In this document: piece by piece, positions 21,607-32,199 of the stretch
Layout: each line of letters begins with the position of its first letter
Position numbering within the stretch: position 1 is the stretch's first letter
Origin: Hofstenia miamia
Taxonomy: Eukaryota; Xenacoelomorpha; Acoela
Length of the DNA stretch: 64,000 nucleotides
Direction: 5' to 3'
Assembly (NCBI GenBank): GCA_004352715.1
Contig: SCFE01000008.1
Location: 1,652,502-1,716,501 of the forward strand
Notes under the pieces: model-generated
Seen by the model: only the letters and a program-made list of their open reading frames with translations
Database searches by the model: none
What the model was told of the DNA's origin: nothing
Made by a program: the position numbers and the translations under genes

Positions 21607-22943
21607 TAGAGTACAATTATATTAAGTTATTTAAAATTAGCCCAAGCCCATCTCAAGCCCAATATATTAATTGGAATATGTTCAGCACAGGTCCGAATGA
21701 ATGATCAATTTATAGATATGCTTTTCCATATAAATTAGCCATCGATTCTCATGTTTGAAACAACCATATTTCTGACACAACTAGGAAATTTTGTATTTGT
21801 GTTATTGGAAGATGAATAAACTTTTGTTTTTTCTTATCTGCATTCCAAAAATTTGATCAGGATTGGCCAATTCCAAAATTGGCATTGAGTCTGGTACATT
21901 CTTTCAAACTTTGGAAACCAGCTATTTGTTTCTGTTAAATTTATGTATTAGTTTCAGATATCAATATCAGGCTATGCTTTCTGAAGCAACTGTTACTAAT
22001 TGCAGTGTACTCAGCTTTGCAGCAAGTATCACCATATCAACTACGATTAATTTAATCCAATTAGTTTATTTAGTTTTTGTATATTCGATACTTAAACTTT
22101 GTCTTTATTTTTTGAAAATTTTTAGTTTGAATATTTTCTCTCAATAGAGACGGTTAGGCAAAAGTAACGAAATGCTCGTAACTGAATAGCTCTTAGCAGT
22201 ACGTGTAAAAAAACCATGTCACAATGTTCCAGATATTTTGTGGCGTTGAAACTTCAAAAATTAACAAATGCATTTGTAATGAATAAGATATATTGTCACT
22301 GAAGTGTGTTGTTATTGTAAATTATAAATAAATAAAAATTGCTTCTGAAACACTAGAATAGAGATGAAGACATTCGAGTAGTGTTTTGGATCCCGACTTG
22401 CGGCCGGGTAGGGACACACAATATTTTTTAAATGCAAAACACCACATTGGGGATCATAGTTTGGGATATTTATTTTTGATTTTGCAAACCTAGTTTTTGA
22501 GAAAGTTCATTTCTCAAATTATATGGTGTTTTACTAAACAATTTAATATTGTCACTTAGGTTTTTATTATTAAGATTTATTAAAAACTTATTTGTTCTGT
22601 AGATAATGGAAAATTAATGTTCTAAATATATCCAGACACATTTTGCTTTAAAAATCAGTTTTAAAAAGTCAAATTTAAGAAAAAATTTAAAAAATCGGTT
22701 AGACAGACCAACCTTGGCTACCAGCCATGTAGAAAAATGCAAAATTTGGCAATGGTGTACTATACAGTTCAGAAATAGTACAAAAATACTAAATTTGATG
22801 AAAATCCCCGGGTACAGATATAGGCTTGTACTTGGTACTTTGATTTGGTAGGACGCAGTTGCAACTTGTTTTATATGGGCACAAAATCGATATTATTTGA
22901 AGTTTAATAATATTGTGTATATAAAACTCCATTTTCAGTTGTG
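21607..22943. other. No gene seen
   Basis: AT-rich DNA without recognisable domains. An open frame at 21863-22147 is rich in hydrophobic residues but has no family resemblance or splice context that I can support. Confidence 0.6.
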
Positions 22944-22947
22944 TTAA

Positions 22948-23044
22948 GCTGGTCGTACACTGCCGGTAAGTAAAGTAAAGTAAAATCCAATTAAAAAATT
23001 CTCTGGTTTACTTTATTTTACTTTACGGCAGTGTACGACTAGGG
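22948..23044. mobile_element. 97-bp foldback MITE with TTAA duplication
   Basis: TTAA at 22944-22947 and 23045-23048. The two halves are complementary: GGTCGTACACTGCCGGTAAG then GTAAAGTAAAGTAAA on the left, and the complement ending CGGCAGTGTACGACTAG on the right, with a loop of about 30 bases. TTAA targets point to a piggyBac- or Kolobok-type source. Related ends occur at 46147-46812. Confidence 0.85.
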
Positions 23045-23572
23045 TTAAAATGTAATTTAGGATTAATTTAATGCTATCATTTTGACAACAAGTGCTTATT
23101 TGTTAAAAATCTAGTTCAATCACTTTTTTTCCGTGGTTTACGTTGGGTATGATTCAGAGTAGGGTTCTGACCGGGTACACTGATGTGCCGTTAAAATCCG
23201 GGTTTGGGCAGAACAATTGTACTCGGATCTCACCACTTTACTATGTCATCTTCATCTAGAGATCCGATGAGACACGCGTGGGAATTTCGTGGGAATCTCA
23301 CAATAACTGTCGTGGACATCAGTTGCGAATTGAAGTCCAAACTTTCTTTTACATAAACTATTTTTCAGTTTTACTTTGAAAAAACATTTTTTAAATATTT
23401 TCTATGATAAATCATTTTTGGTAATCAATATTTGATCGAATTGAAATTAATTTAATAAAAATCTTCAAAACGACTATAACGTTGTGAATAAACTGCAATT
23501 ATAAATTTCCATAAAAGCAATAATGTTTTGTAAGCAATTCTTAACTTATTTTCTATAGTTAGGTGCGGCATT

Positions 23573-23781
23573 CAGGGGCGTACCCAGGATTTTCTGACGG
23601 GGGGACATTATTGTAAATTTGTAAATATTGAGAAAATAGACCCTAAAAATGCATTTCATGATCTTAGATTTTAAATTTTTCAATTTTTACGAAAAATTTT
23701 TTGATTTATCCAGTCAAAATTAAATTTGGAAACCTGACAGGGGGGACATTCCACCATGTCCCCCCCCTGCGTACGCCACTG
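23573..23781. mobile_element. 209-bp hAT MITE, TSD GCGGCATT
   Basis: Exact 8-bp duplication GCGGCATT at 23565-23572 and 23782-23789. The inverted ends read CAGGGGCGTACCCAGGA on the left and CAGTGGCGTACGCAGGGG as the complement of the right, each followed by a run of G. No coding capacity. A diverged piece of the same family, without clear ends, is visible at about 45640-45755. Confidence 0.93.
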
Positions 23782-23789
23782 GCGGCATT

Positions 23790-24617
23790 GGCAGTGTTGA
23801 AATAATGCAGTTGCAGTATTGATTAAATCAAGCAAAAACGGATCATTTACATTAAACAATAAGGATTTTGTAAACTGTGTACTTTTAAAATACATTTTTA
23901 ATTTCTATATAATGATTTGCGGCAAAGAAATTTGTGCAGTCATTAGACTCCCATCTAAACTTATAGCTACTGCTAATCAGTATTTTAAATCTAAGCCCAG
24001 ATGTATTTTTAAATATAAATTTAGTAAGATTCATAATTTTCGAAAATGTGATGTAATGTAATCAATACAAAATAATTTTCTTTAACAAATATAAAGTTAG
24101 AGGGCGAATAAACCATATACTAAATTTTATTCAAGTTTGGAATTGAACTGACGTAAGCAATAGTGCATATTCCGTTAGAGGGCTCAAAATTTTCTTAATA
24201 CAATTTCTTCATATGACTTGCATGCAAATTGTGCCAACTATAACAACTAACTTATTTGGTTTCTATGAAACTAAATAAATGTCTGCAAAACTTTAGAGTA
24301 ATTATGTATATGGTAAGCATTGCCAAACAAATTGCAATTTACAACATGTTGATAGTATTTGAAAAGTGTTTTTCAACAGTCAATATCAGTATATTTCTGT
24401 CTTAATGTATTTTTTGTTTCTCTCTATTTTATATTAAAAATTTTCAAAGGCATCATAAAAAAGATATTTACATATAAAAGTTTTTTCAACTTTATCACAT
24501 AGATGAAAAGTTTGCATATTATTTTTCAGATTTCTGAGATTCGACAATTTTCCATGCAATTCCGATTCTTTTCGGAAGGCATCGATTCCAAGTTTATTCT
24601 CGCAGTCTTTTTCAATA
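23790..24617. other. No gene seen
   Basis: No domains or element ends recognised. Short open frames on both strands have no coding character. Confidence 0.6.
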
Positions 24618-24619
24618 TA

Positions 24620-25045
24620 CAGGGTGGCCATAAAGTTGCGCACCAAAGTAAAACTTACATTCTTTTATGTTTACAGTAACCATATATTAAATTAGCAAGT
24701 TATTTTTATTAATAAAACGACACAAGAAAAGACAGATAACTTGCAAATGTTCAAAATGTGCACCTGAGAAAGTCATACATAAGTTGATTCGATGGTGAAA
24801 GTTATCGTAAACACGAATTAGTAGTTAATGATCACCATTGATTTTCTGGCAGGCATCACGAACTCTGCTTCGCAAATGATCAATGTCCTCTATTCTCACT
24901 GCGTACAATAACTGTTTTAGGTGTCCCCAAAAGTAATAATCCATTGGGTTAAGATCAGGCGATCGAGGGGACCACACGATAGTTCCTCTTCGACCAAACC
25001 AATGCTCAGATATTTACATTGGTGCGCGACTTTATGGCCACCCTG
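24620..25045 (-). mobile_element. Deleted mariner-like MITE, second family
   Basis: A 426-bp element with inverted ends CAGGGTGGCCATAAAGTTGC and TA duplications at 24618-24619 and 25046-25047. The minus strand still reads the end of a mariner-like transposase: FGRRGTIVWSPRSPDLNPMD, then YYFWGHLKQLLYAV, IDHLRSRVRDACQ and RINLCMTFSGAHFEHL. The PDLNP..YYFWG block holds the last catalytic Asp. The N-terminal two thirds are gone. Its ends and protein differ from the 14264/26187 family, so it is an independent deletion derivative. Confidence 0.9.
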
Positions 25046-25047
25046 TA

Positions 25048-25744
25048 GTGTAAATTTATAAACTTATTGTTAGAAAAATAAATACTTAATTGTGATTTTA
25101 AGATTGCACACTATGTATTAGATGAAAACGTTTACAAAATGGATTTGTTATAGTAACAGAATCGTTCTAGTCACGAAGAATATTTATGGGTCTGCTCAAT
25201 GTCCTCGGTCCTATTAATGGCAGCCCTGCAATGCTATAGGTATCTGAAACCCGTTTCAACCTGTGAGCATTATGTAGTTCTTCAACAAAATATATCTGAC
25301 TATTTGTGCAGATGTATGTAAGGAGGAATGTTTTAACAAATTTGTTATAAAAACTATATATAGAATAATTTTTAGCCAAAATTTCAATATTTTTTACAAG
25401 GCATTAGAAATTACTAAATAGCACTGAATTCGACATCACCGATTTCAGTATATGTTAAACTAGAAATAGAAATCTTAGTAAATTCAAAACTGTAAGTTAA
25501 TAAAATACGCCTGATCTAACCCATTTATATAGTATTGTAAATTCGAAAATAATTTGCCTTAGTGATTCTTTGCTAGTCTTTAAAATAGCGCAGGAAATAG
25601 GTGCGGGTGTAGGATTCTACGCACCTCTTTGTGTCTAAGACCGCTCACCTCTTTCCAAGGAAAAAATTCTTGCATGGGCGACTCAATAGGCGAGCCATGT
25701 GGCTGCGGCCAACCCAATGGATCGTACTCCTGATGTCATGAAGC

Positions 25745-25777
<33 letters not shown>

Positions 25778-25906
25778 NNNNNNNNNNNNNNNNNNNNNNN
25801 NNNNNNNNNNNNNNNNNNNNNNNNNNNNNNNNNNNNNNNNNNNNNNNNNNNNNNNNNNNNNNNNNNNNNNNNNNNNNNNNNNNNNNNNNNNNNNNNNNNN
25901 NNNNNN
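25048..25906. other. Unassigned DNA, (TA)n and gap
   Basis: No gene seen in 25048-25740. The last 150 bases before the repeat are unusually GC-rich for the window. A (TA)n tract at 25747-25777 enters a 129-N gap (25778-25906). Confidence 0.7.
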
Positions 25907-25927
25907 TTTAATTTAGCAATATAAAGG

Positions 25928-26150
25928 ATTTCGTCAAAAAAGACGAAATGGGGCTTCTCGGTGTATTTTGAAAAATTAGCAATTTTATTTCTGAAAAACA
26001 CAATAATGATTATCATAGTGTAGGTGAAACAAATGTGGGTATATTAGATAACGATAAGAAGAAGTGTCAAAACTCTCAAAGTATATTCGATTAGACACCA
26101 AAAGGATAAAAAAACTGATTTTGTCAAAAATGACGAAATGGTGCTTCTAG
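25928..26150. repeat. Two hairpin-bearing repeats
   Basis: GATTTCGTCAAAAAAGACGA-type sequence followed by AATGGGGCTTCT at 25928-25959 recurs as GATTTTGTCAAAAATGACGA + AATGGTGCTTCT at 26117-26148. Each contains a perfect or near-perfect stem TTTCGTC/GACGAAA around a 5-6 base loop. They could be the ends of a small element in direct orientation; no function is inferred. Confidence 0.5.
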
Positions 26151-26186
26151 TATTAATTTAGTACAATCAATAAATTCGACTAAATA

Positions 26187-26726
26187 CAGGGTGTTTCAGA
26201 ATTAATAACCCCTCTTTGACTTTGAAAATTTCCCGCAAACCGAAACAATAAATCAACAATAATACAAAATTGTATTTTCTATATAATAAAAAACATATTT
26301 ATTCAACATAACCACCATTTGAGTTAATACATGCTAAACAACGATCAGTAAATTATCTACACTATTTTGGAACATTTGCACGGGAATGGATTGGATTTCA
26401 TGGCGAATTTTTTCTTCTAGGTCATCAATATCTTGAATGGTGTAAAAATAAACTTTTTCCCCATAAGAAATAATCGCAGATTTTCAAATCAGGTGATCTT
26501 GCTGGGTAATGTGCCAAAGAGCCCCATCTACCAATCCAGCGGTTATTAAACTTGTCATTTAAATAATCTCTGACAGGTGTTCCAAAATGAGCTGGAGCTC
26601 CATATCAAGTTATATTTTGACTTATCGGTGACCATAGATTTATTGAATATATTTTGACTTTTCATAGATTTTTGTTATCAGTGATTTGTTATATCTTAAA
26701 GAGGTTATTAATTCTGAAACACCCTG
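26187..26726 (-). mobile_element. Deleted mariner-like element, copy 2
   Basis: A 540-bp inverted counterpart of 14264-14802 with the same ends and internal deletion, and TA at 26185-26186 and 26727-26728. The minus-strand remnant encodes WIGRWGS, then FPARSPDL.ICDYFLWGK and the helical tail. It differs from copy 1 by scattered substitutions and small indels (for example one more base in the FLWG region), so both come from one already deleted master. Confidence 0.92.
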
Positions 26727-26728
26727 TA

Positions 26729-28089
26729 TATATGCAAAACTTTTTTGGTTTGTGTCAATGTATTGGATAAATTTCACGCGCTCTAAGAAACCCAAAAATT
26801 GTTCGTATATTGTAAGTGATTCCAAAGGAATATTATAGCTTTGTAAGTTGTCTACAATACCATAAATATATATANNNNNNNNNNNNNNNNNNNNNNNNNN
26901 NNNNNNNNNNNNNNNNNNNNNNNNNNNNNNNNNNNNNNNNNNNNNNNNNNNNNNNNNNNNNNNNNNNNNNNNNNNNNNNNNNNNNNNNNNNNNNNNNNNN
27001 NNNNNNNNNNNNNNNNNNNNNNNNNNNNNNNNNNNNNNNNNNNNNNNNNNNNNNNNNNNNNNNNNNNNNNNNNNNNNNNNNNNNNNNNNNNNNNNNNNNN
27101 NNNNNNNNNNNNNNNNNNNNNNNNNNNNNNNNNNNNNNNNNNNNNNNNNNNNNNNNNNNNNNNNNNNNNNNNNNNNNNNNNNNNNNNNNNNNNNNNNNNN
27201 NNNNNNNNNNNNNNNNNNNNNNNNNNNNNNNNNNNNNNNNNNNNNNNNNNNNNNNNNNNNNNNNNNNNNNNNNNNNNNNNNNNNNNNNNNNNNNNNNNNN
27301 NNNNNNNNNNNNNNNNNNNNNNNNNNNNNNNNNNNNNNNNNNNNNNNNNNNNNNNNNNNNNNNNNNNNNNNNNNNNNNNNNNNNNNNNNNNNNNNNNNNN
27401 NNNNNNNNNNNNNNNNNNNNNNNNNNNNNNNNNNNNNNNNNNNNNNNNNNNNNNNNNNNNNNNNNNNNNNNNNNNNNNNNNNNNNNNNNNNNNNNNNNNN
27501 NNNNNNNNNNNNNNNNNNNNNNNNNNNNNNNNNNNNNNNNNNNNNNNNNNNNNNNNNNNNNNNNNNNNNNNNNNNNNNNNNNNNNNNNNNNNNNNNNNNN
27601 NNNNNNNNNNNNNNNNNNNNNNNNNNNNNNNNNNNNNNNNNNNNNNNNNNNNNNNNNNNNNNNNNNNNNNNNNNNNNNNNNNNNNNNNNNNNNNNNNNNN
27701 NNNNNNNNNNNNNNNNNNNNNNNNNNNNNNNNNNNNNNNNNNNNNNNNNNNNNNNNNNNNNNNNNNNNNNNNNNNNNNNNNNNNNNNNNNNNNNNNNNNN
27801 NNNNNNNNNNNNNNNNNNNNNNNNNNNNNNNNNNNNNNNNNNNNNNNNNNNNNNNNNNNNNNNNNNNNNNNNNNTTATACAGGTAGCAGACCAGCCAATA
27901 ATAGAAAACAAAGGTGATGCTGAATAGTCTATGTCTTGCATGCCTAGATACTCCTGATCAGAGAGTCTAATGCTAGTTGATGCTTTGGAAAACCTTAGCT
28001 TGAAGTTGTTTTTTACTGTTGTCATCAAGCTCCTCTTTTGAAATCGTGTTAAGGTCACTATTTAGAACATCAGCAGCCAATCTTTTCAT
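26729..28089. other. 1000-N gap and unassigned DNA
   Basis: Exactly 1000 N at 26875-27874, entered from a short ATATATA. Sequence after the gap begins with TTATACAGGTAGCAGAC, the exact complement of the first 17 bases after the gap at 5956. No coding motif is seen in the flanks. Confidence 0.7.
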
Positions 28090-28099
28090 GTAATCGAGC

Positions 28100-28595
28100 A
28101 ATATGACTCATGAAGTGTCGTGGGTATCTTGTCGCACCATTCGTCAAAGCTTGCGGTACAAATTTTATCTCAAGTCGTGTAGACCAGCCAAGAAACCTAT
28201 TTGATTAAATAATGAGGACATCCAACTATCTGGCAGTTCTTCAGGATAGGTTACCTACCATGATGGGCGTACGTGCTACGAGTATCTTCATGCATGATGG
28301 CGCTCCGTGCCACAAAGCAAAGACGGTCACCAAATGGCTAGAATCCCAAAATATTGAAATTTTGGGACCATGACATGGAAATATCTCAGACCTTAATCCT
28401 ATTGAGAATATATGGAACATTTTGAAATCTATGCTCTCTCATTGTGCTCTAAAAGGATTTGACGATCTTGAGAAATTTATTATGAATCTTTGATGCTTTG
28501 AGATTACGCCTGAGCTATGCAGGAAGATGGTGCACAGTATGCCATTTCGAATTTGTGAAGTGATCAGAATGAAGAGACGCAGCATCAAATATTGA
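28100..28595 (+). pseudogene. Tc1-like transposase C-terminal half
   Basis: Reads IFMHDGAPCHKAKTVTKWL (second catalytic Asp), a stop in place of the Trp of the GPWxGNSPDLNP block, then ISDLNPIENIWNILK, which holds the last acidic residue. It ends EVIRMKRRSIKY, stop. At least two in-frame stops and lost N-terminal domains make it dead. The element's right terminus appears at about 28730-28757 (GGCTTGTCACCAGAATTTTG), which differs from the Tc1 at 18-21.6 kb, so this is a second Tc1 family. The left end is not identified. Confidence 0.85.
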
Positions 28596-28757
28596 GTGTT
28601 TTCTTTTTACTATGATTTGTGATGTAAAAATATATAATATATCAAAAAATGATGGAAGGAATAAAACATGTTTTATAAATAACTTGCATCGGGACTGAAA
28701 AACACAAATGAAATTTTTAAATTATAGGGGCTTGTCACCAGAATTTTGGCCAAAGCT

Positions 28758-29051
28758 ATATATATATATATATATATATATNNNNNNNNNNNNNNNNNNN
28801 NNNNNNNNNNNNNNNNNNNNNNNNNNNNNNNNNNNNNNNNNNNNNNNNNNNNNNNNNNNNNNNNNNNNNNNNNNNNNNNNNNNNNNNNNNNNNNNNNNNN
28901 NNNNNNNNNNNNNNNNNNNNNNNNNNNNNNNNNNNNNNNNNNNNNNNNNNNNNNNNNNNNNNNNNNNNNNNNNNNNNNNNNNNNNNNNNNNNNNNNNNNN
29001 NNNNNNNNNNNNNNNNNNNNNNNNNNNNNNNNNNNNNNNNNNNNNNNAAAG

Positions 29052-29085
<34 letters not shown>

Positions 29086-29090
29086 TTCTT
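28758..29090. other. (TA)n flanking a 266-N gap
   Basis: AAAGC followed by (TA)n lies on both sides of the gap at 28782-29047. The repeated entry sequence suggests that the two contig ends overlap in the same microsatellite and that the true gap may be short or absent. Confidence 0.7.
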
Positions 29091-29360
29091 TTGCACAGTA
29101 TTTCTACACTCGAACAGACCGAAAATGAGATATTTCACACAATGGCAACTTTACGAGAGCGTGAAAACTAGTAAATGCTGGAGTATTTGGGTCATACCCA
29201 CAAACATCTACGTGGCACAGACAAACAAATTTTTGTTGAAGATGGATTTATAACAAGCAAATGAGTAGCGTGACCCAAATAATTCGAATACCTTCAATCT
29301 GATGCAAAACACGTTGTTCGAGACTCTTTAATGTAACATAAATTAAAAGACTTTGAGAAT

Positions 29361-30357
29361 TTGAATTTTCACAAAATTTTGAAAAATTTATAGATTTTAC
29401 GAAATATTTGACTTTTTGCGAACTTATATACATTTTTGAAACATATAAATTGAAATTTTGTGTTTTATAATGAACACCAAAGCTATTTATTAGTAGACTG
29501 ATTGACTTAGACTATAATGGCTAAAAGTGTTCGCTTGTTCTATGCAATTTTAATCATGTGTTTGAACTCTCACATTTTATTGAATATGCAGATATTCTGC
29601 AACTTGCAATGACATTTGAAACATTTCAAATACTGACCTTTTTACGTATTTTAACTTAGTTTTAATTAACTAGTAAATGGTTACGTATATGCAGTCATTT
29701 TTATTCTAAATGCGATTTGCGATTTTGTGAATCTTTGAACGAGAATTTTTGCATTAAAAAGCAAAAATTCGAGTATCCTACATGCTGTGAATTTCACTAG
29801 AGAAATGTACATATATTGATTTGAACTGGTTCCTATAAACAAAAAGCTATCTTTAGTGGATAATGTCCAATAAAACCTTAACATTTGAAAATTATGCAGT
29901 GACACGCATTAGTAACAGCTTAATAATTACAAATTTATTGAACATTTTACATATTTGGATAAATTGAATTATACATTTATATCACAGTAAAATAACTTTT
30001 GCAAAAGAATTGCACCGTATGAATTCCTGTCAAAAATATGTTAAAAACGCGTTTTTGAGAAACTGTAATGAATATGAGCAAATTGAAAGAAAACAGTAAG
30101 TAGGGCAAAAAATGATCATGCGTTCACATTGTCAAAAAATTTTTCGAGTAAGGAATTGTTTCGCCAAGATTTCAAATTTGCATTTTTCACGATAACATTA
30201 GAAATATAATTTTTACCCCCCCCCCTTAGAAATGTGACGAACTTTGATCCCAAGAGTTTTTGCATTTTACTAACAGGAGAATTTGCTAAACAGTAAAAAC
30301 CTGAATATGCACGAATGATATCTTGATGGAAACATTTTTCACACAGTTTAACTGGAA
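29361..30357. repeat. Dispersed ~1-kb repeat, copy 2 (empty site)
   Basis: Counterpart of 12657-13995 without the hAT MITE. The preceding segment (about 29130-29330) resembles 40785-40980, so the repeat family extends left and has a third, partial copy there. No coding motif is seen. A (C)9-10 run lies at 30217-30226. Confidence 0.8.
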
Positions 30358-31335
30358 TTAAATTTCATATATTTTTATTAAAAAACTAACTGAGCTCTTT
30401 TGCAATTGGCTTAAATCAATTTTTAATGCGGTTGGCAATTTTATGGAATTAACCATGATGTGACTTTGAAATAGGTCGATTTCCTCCAACCTGAAGATTT
30501 GATCATAGGACTTTGAAGAATAACACATTGGGAATTTCGCTAGAACAAGTCCCAATGCATTTTATATGAATCAATGCAGGCGATGCAGAATAGACAGGCT
30601 TGCTCATAAGGCAGAATTCTTATCCCCACCCAACGATATTTTCCGCGAAAATAGAAATCATTGGAATGTATATTTATGCTAACTATTTTTGCTAAATTTA
30701 TAGTGAGTCGTGTGAGCAAGTATACAATAATTACCTTCTCACATCTCTGGGCAATGACATATCTAGATACTACATTTTCTGCTTTGGTTTTGAAAATTAA
30801 AAGAAACACCTTTTTAGTCATCCTCTTGAAATGATGTTAAAATGGAGTTTGGAGTTACAATGTTAACCTAATAAACCTCCATGAAACTTTATGCGGCGAG
30901 ATTTCATTAGCACACCCAACGAACGCCATTGAGATGCATGTGGAGCTCCAGAAATCCCCATTCCTTAGACAACCCTGACAATTGAAGATAATAATTTTTG
31001 TGACAACAAAGATATCGATAATATACTTTTTTATAAAAACAATGAAGACGAAGTATTTGAGTCTAATTGTATACAAAAATTAGGATACACAAGACTAATG
31101 CAAAAAATTTTACAGGTCCTATAAAGAAATGTGAATTATATTATAGCTTTCTCTTGAGAATATATATGAATTTAAATTGAAAATATAAAAATATTTCTTT
31201 TTAATAAATTTGAAAAAATTTTTTGCAATGCATTTAAACCCATTTGTTAGTAGTTTTAAAACATGAATTCAAACAAATACTTCTTTGATTTAGAACAGAA
31301 TCACTTGAAATTTTCAATATGGTAGTCCGGTTATT
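30358..31335. other. No gene seen
   Basis: No domain recognised on either strand. Confidence 0.6.
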
Positions 31336-32199
31336 ACTGCAAAAATTGTTAATGGCTCTTCCAATAGAAGAAGAAGGCTTTCATCTCAAAAAAGAGAATT
31401 TAGAGATAGCATTCGTTTGAGGTATGGTATTGAACCTNNNNNNNNNNNNNNNNNNNNNNNNNNNNNNNNNNNNNNNNNNNNNNNNNNNNNNNNNNNNNNN
31501 NNNNNNNNNNNNAGCATTCGTTTGAGGTATGGTATTGAACCTGCCAATATGCCTGCAACGTGCGTATGCAGCAAAGGATTCTCTATTGCACATGGCCTCT
31601 CTTGTCCCACTGGTGGTTTTGTTGCAAGACGACATAATGAAATGCGTGACATACTGTCCGAAGCATTATCCGAAGTGTGCATTGATGTTAAAAAAGAACC
31701 TCATCTCACGCAAATAGCAACGTAATTTCTGCCCTCTTCTTCTAATCTCACTGATAGAGCTAGGCTTGACATCTCTGCCGTTGGATTCTGGAGCTATGGT
31801 CAACGCACATTCTTTGATATAAGGGTATTCAACCCTTGTGCAACCACCAATGCTCGAATAACTGCAGCAGAAAATTTTGGGGCTCATGAAACCGAGAAAA
31901 TAAGACAATACCAGCAGAGAGTGTTAGAAATCGAACATGCCTAATTCACACCATTGGTGTTCTGTGCATCAGGTGTCGCACTGTCACTCACTGATAAATT
32001 TTTAAAACAACTTTGTGGTTTAATCTCAGAGAAAAGACATACTGATTATTCCACAATCTGCAATTGGATAAGGTGCAAACTGGGATTCTTCTTCCTACGA
32101 AGCATGATCCTCTGCATTCGTGGACCTAGACGACACCATGCAGTTTCGAGCCTTGGAGTTGAGCATCACTTAGCTGGAGCCAGCCATTACCTGAAGTGA
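31336..32199 (+). pseudogene. Retrotransposon C-terminal CCHC and endonuclease-like module
   Basis: Encodes, in order: LMALPIEEEGFHLKKREFRD; RLRYGIEPANMP; a C-C-H-C finger, TCVCSKGFSIAHGLSCPTGG, then RRHNEMRDILSEALSEV; after a short break, ARLDISAVGFW and TFFDIRVFNP; then FTPLVFCASG, YSTICNWIRCKLGFFFLRSM and CIRGPRRH. This order is known from the C-terminal end of reverse-transcriptase proteins in cnidarians and sponges. The CCHC finger before a D...FDxR-type block resembles the CCHC plus restriction-like endonuclease of R2-type elements; that parallel is my inference. The RT itself is not in the window. One frame change near 31725 and a stop at 31942 break it. A 75-N gap (31438-31512) lies within a 30-bp direct repeat; if removed, the frame is continuous. 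Confidence 0.75.

Noticed and set aside
21863-22147. Small membrane protein
   Set aside because: No start context, splice sites or family resemblance; random AT-rich DNA often gives such frames.
22948-23044. Bidirectional terminator or regulatory hairpin
   Set aside because: TTAA duplications and related copies identify it as a MITE.
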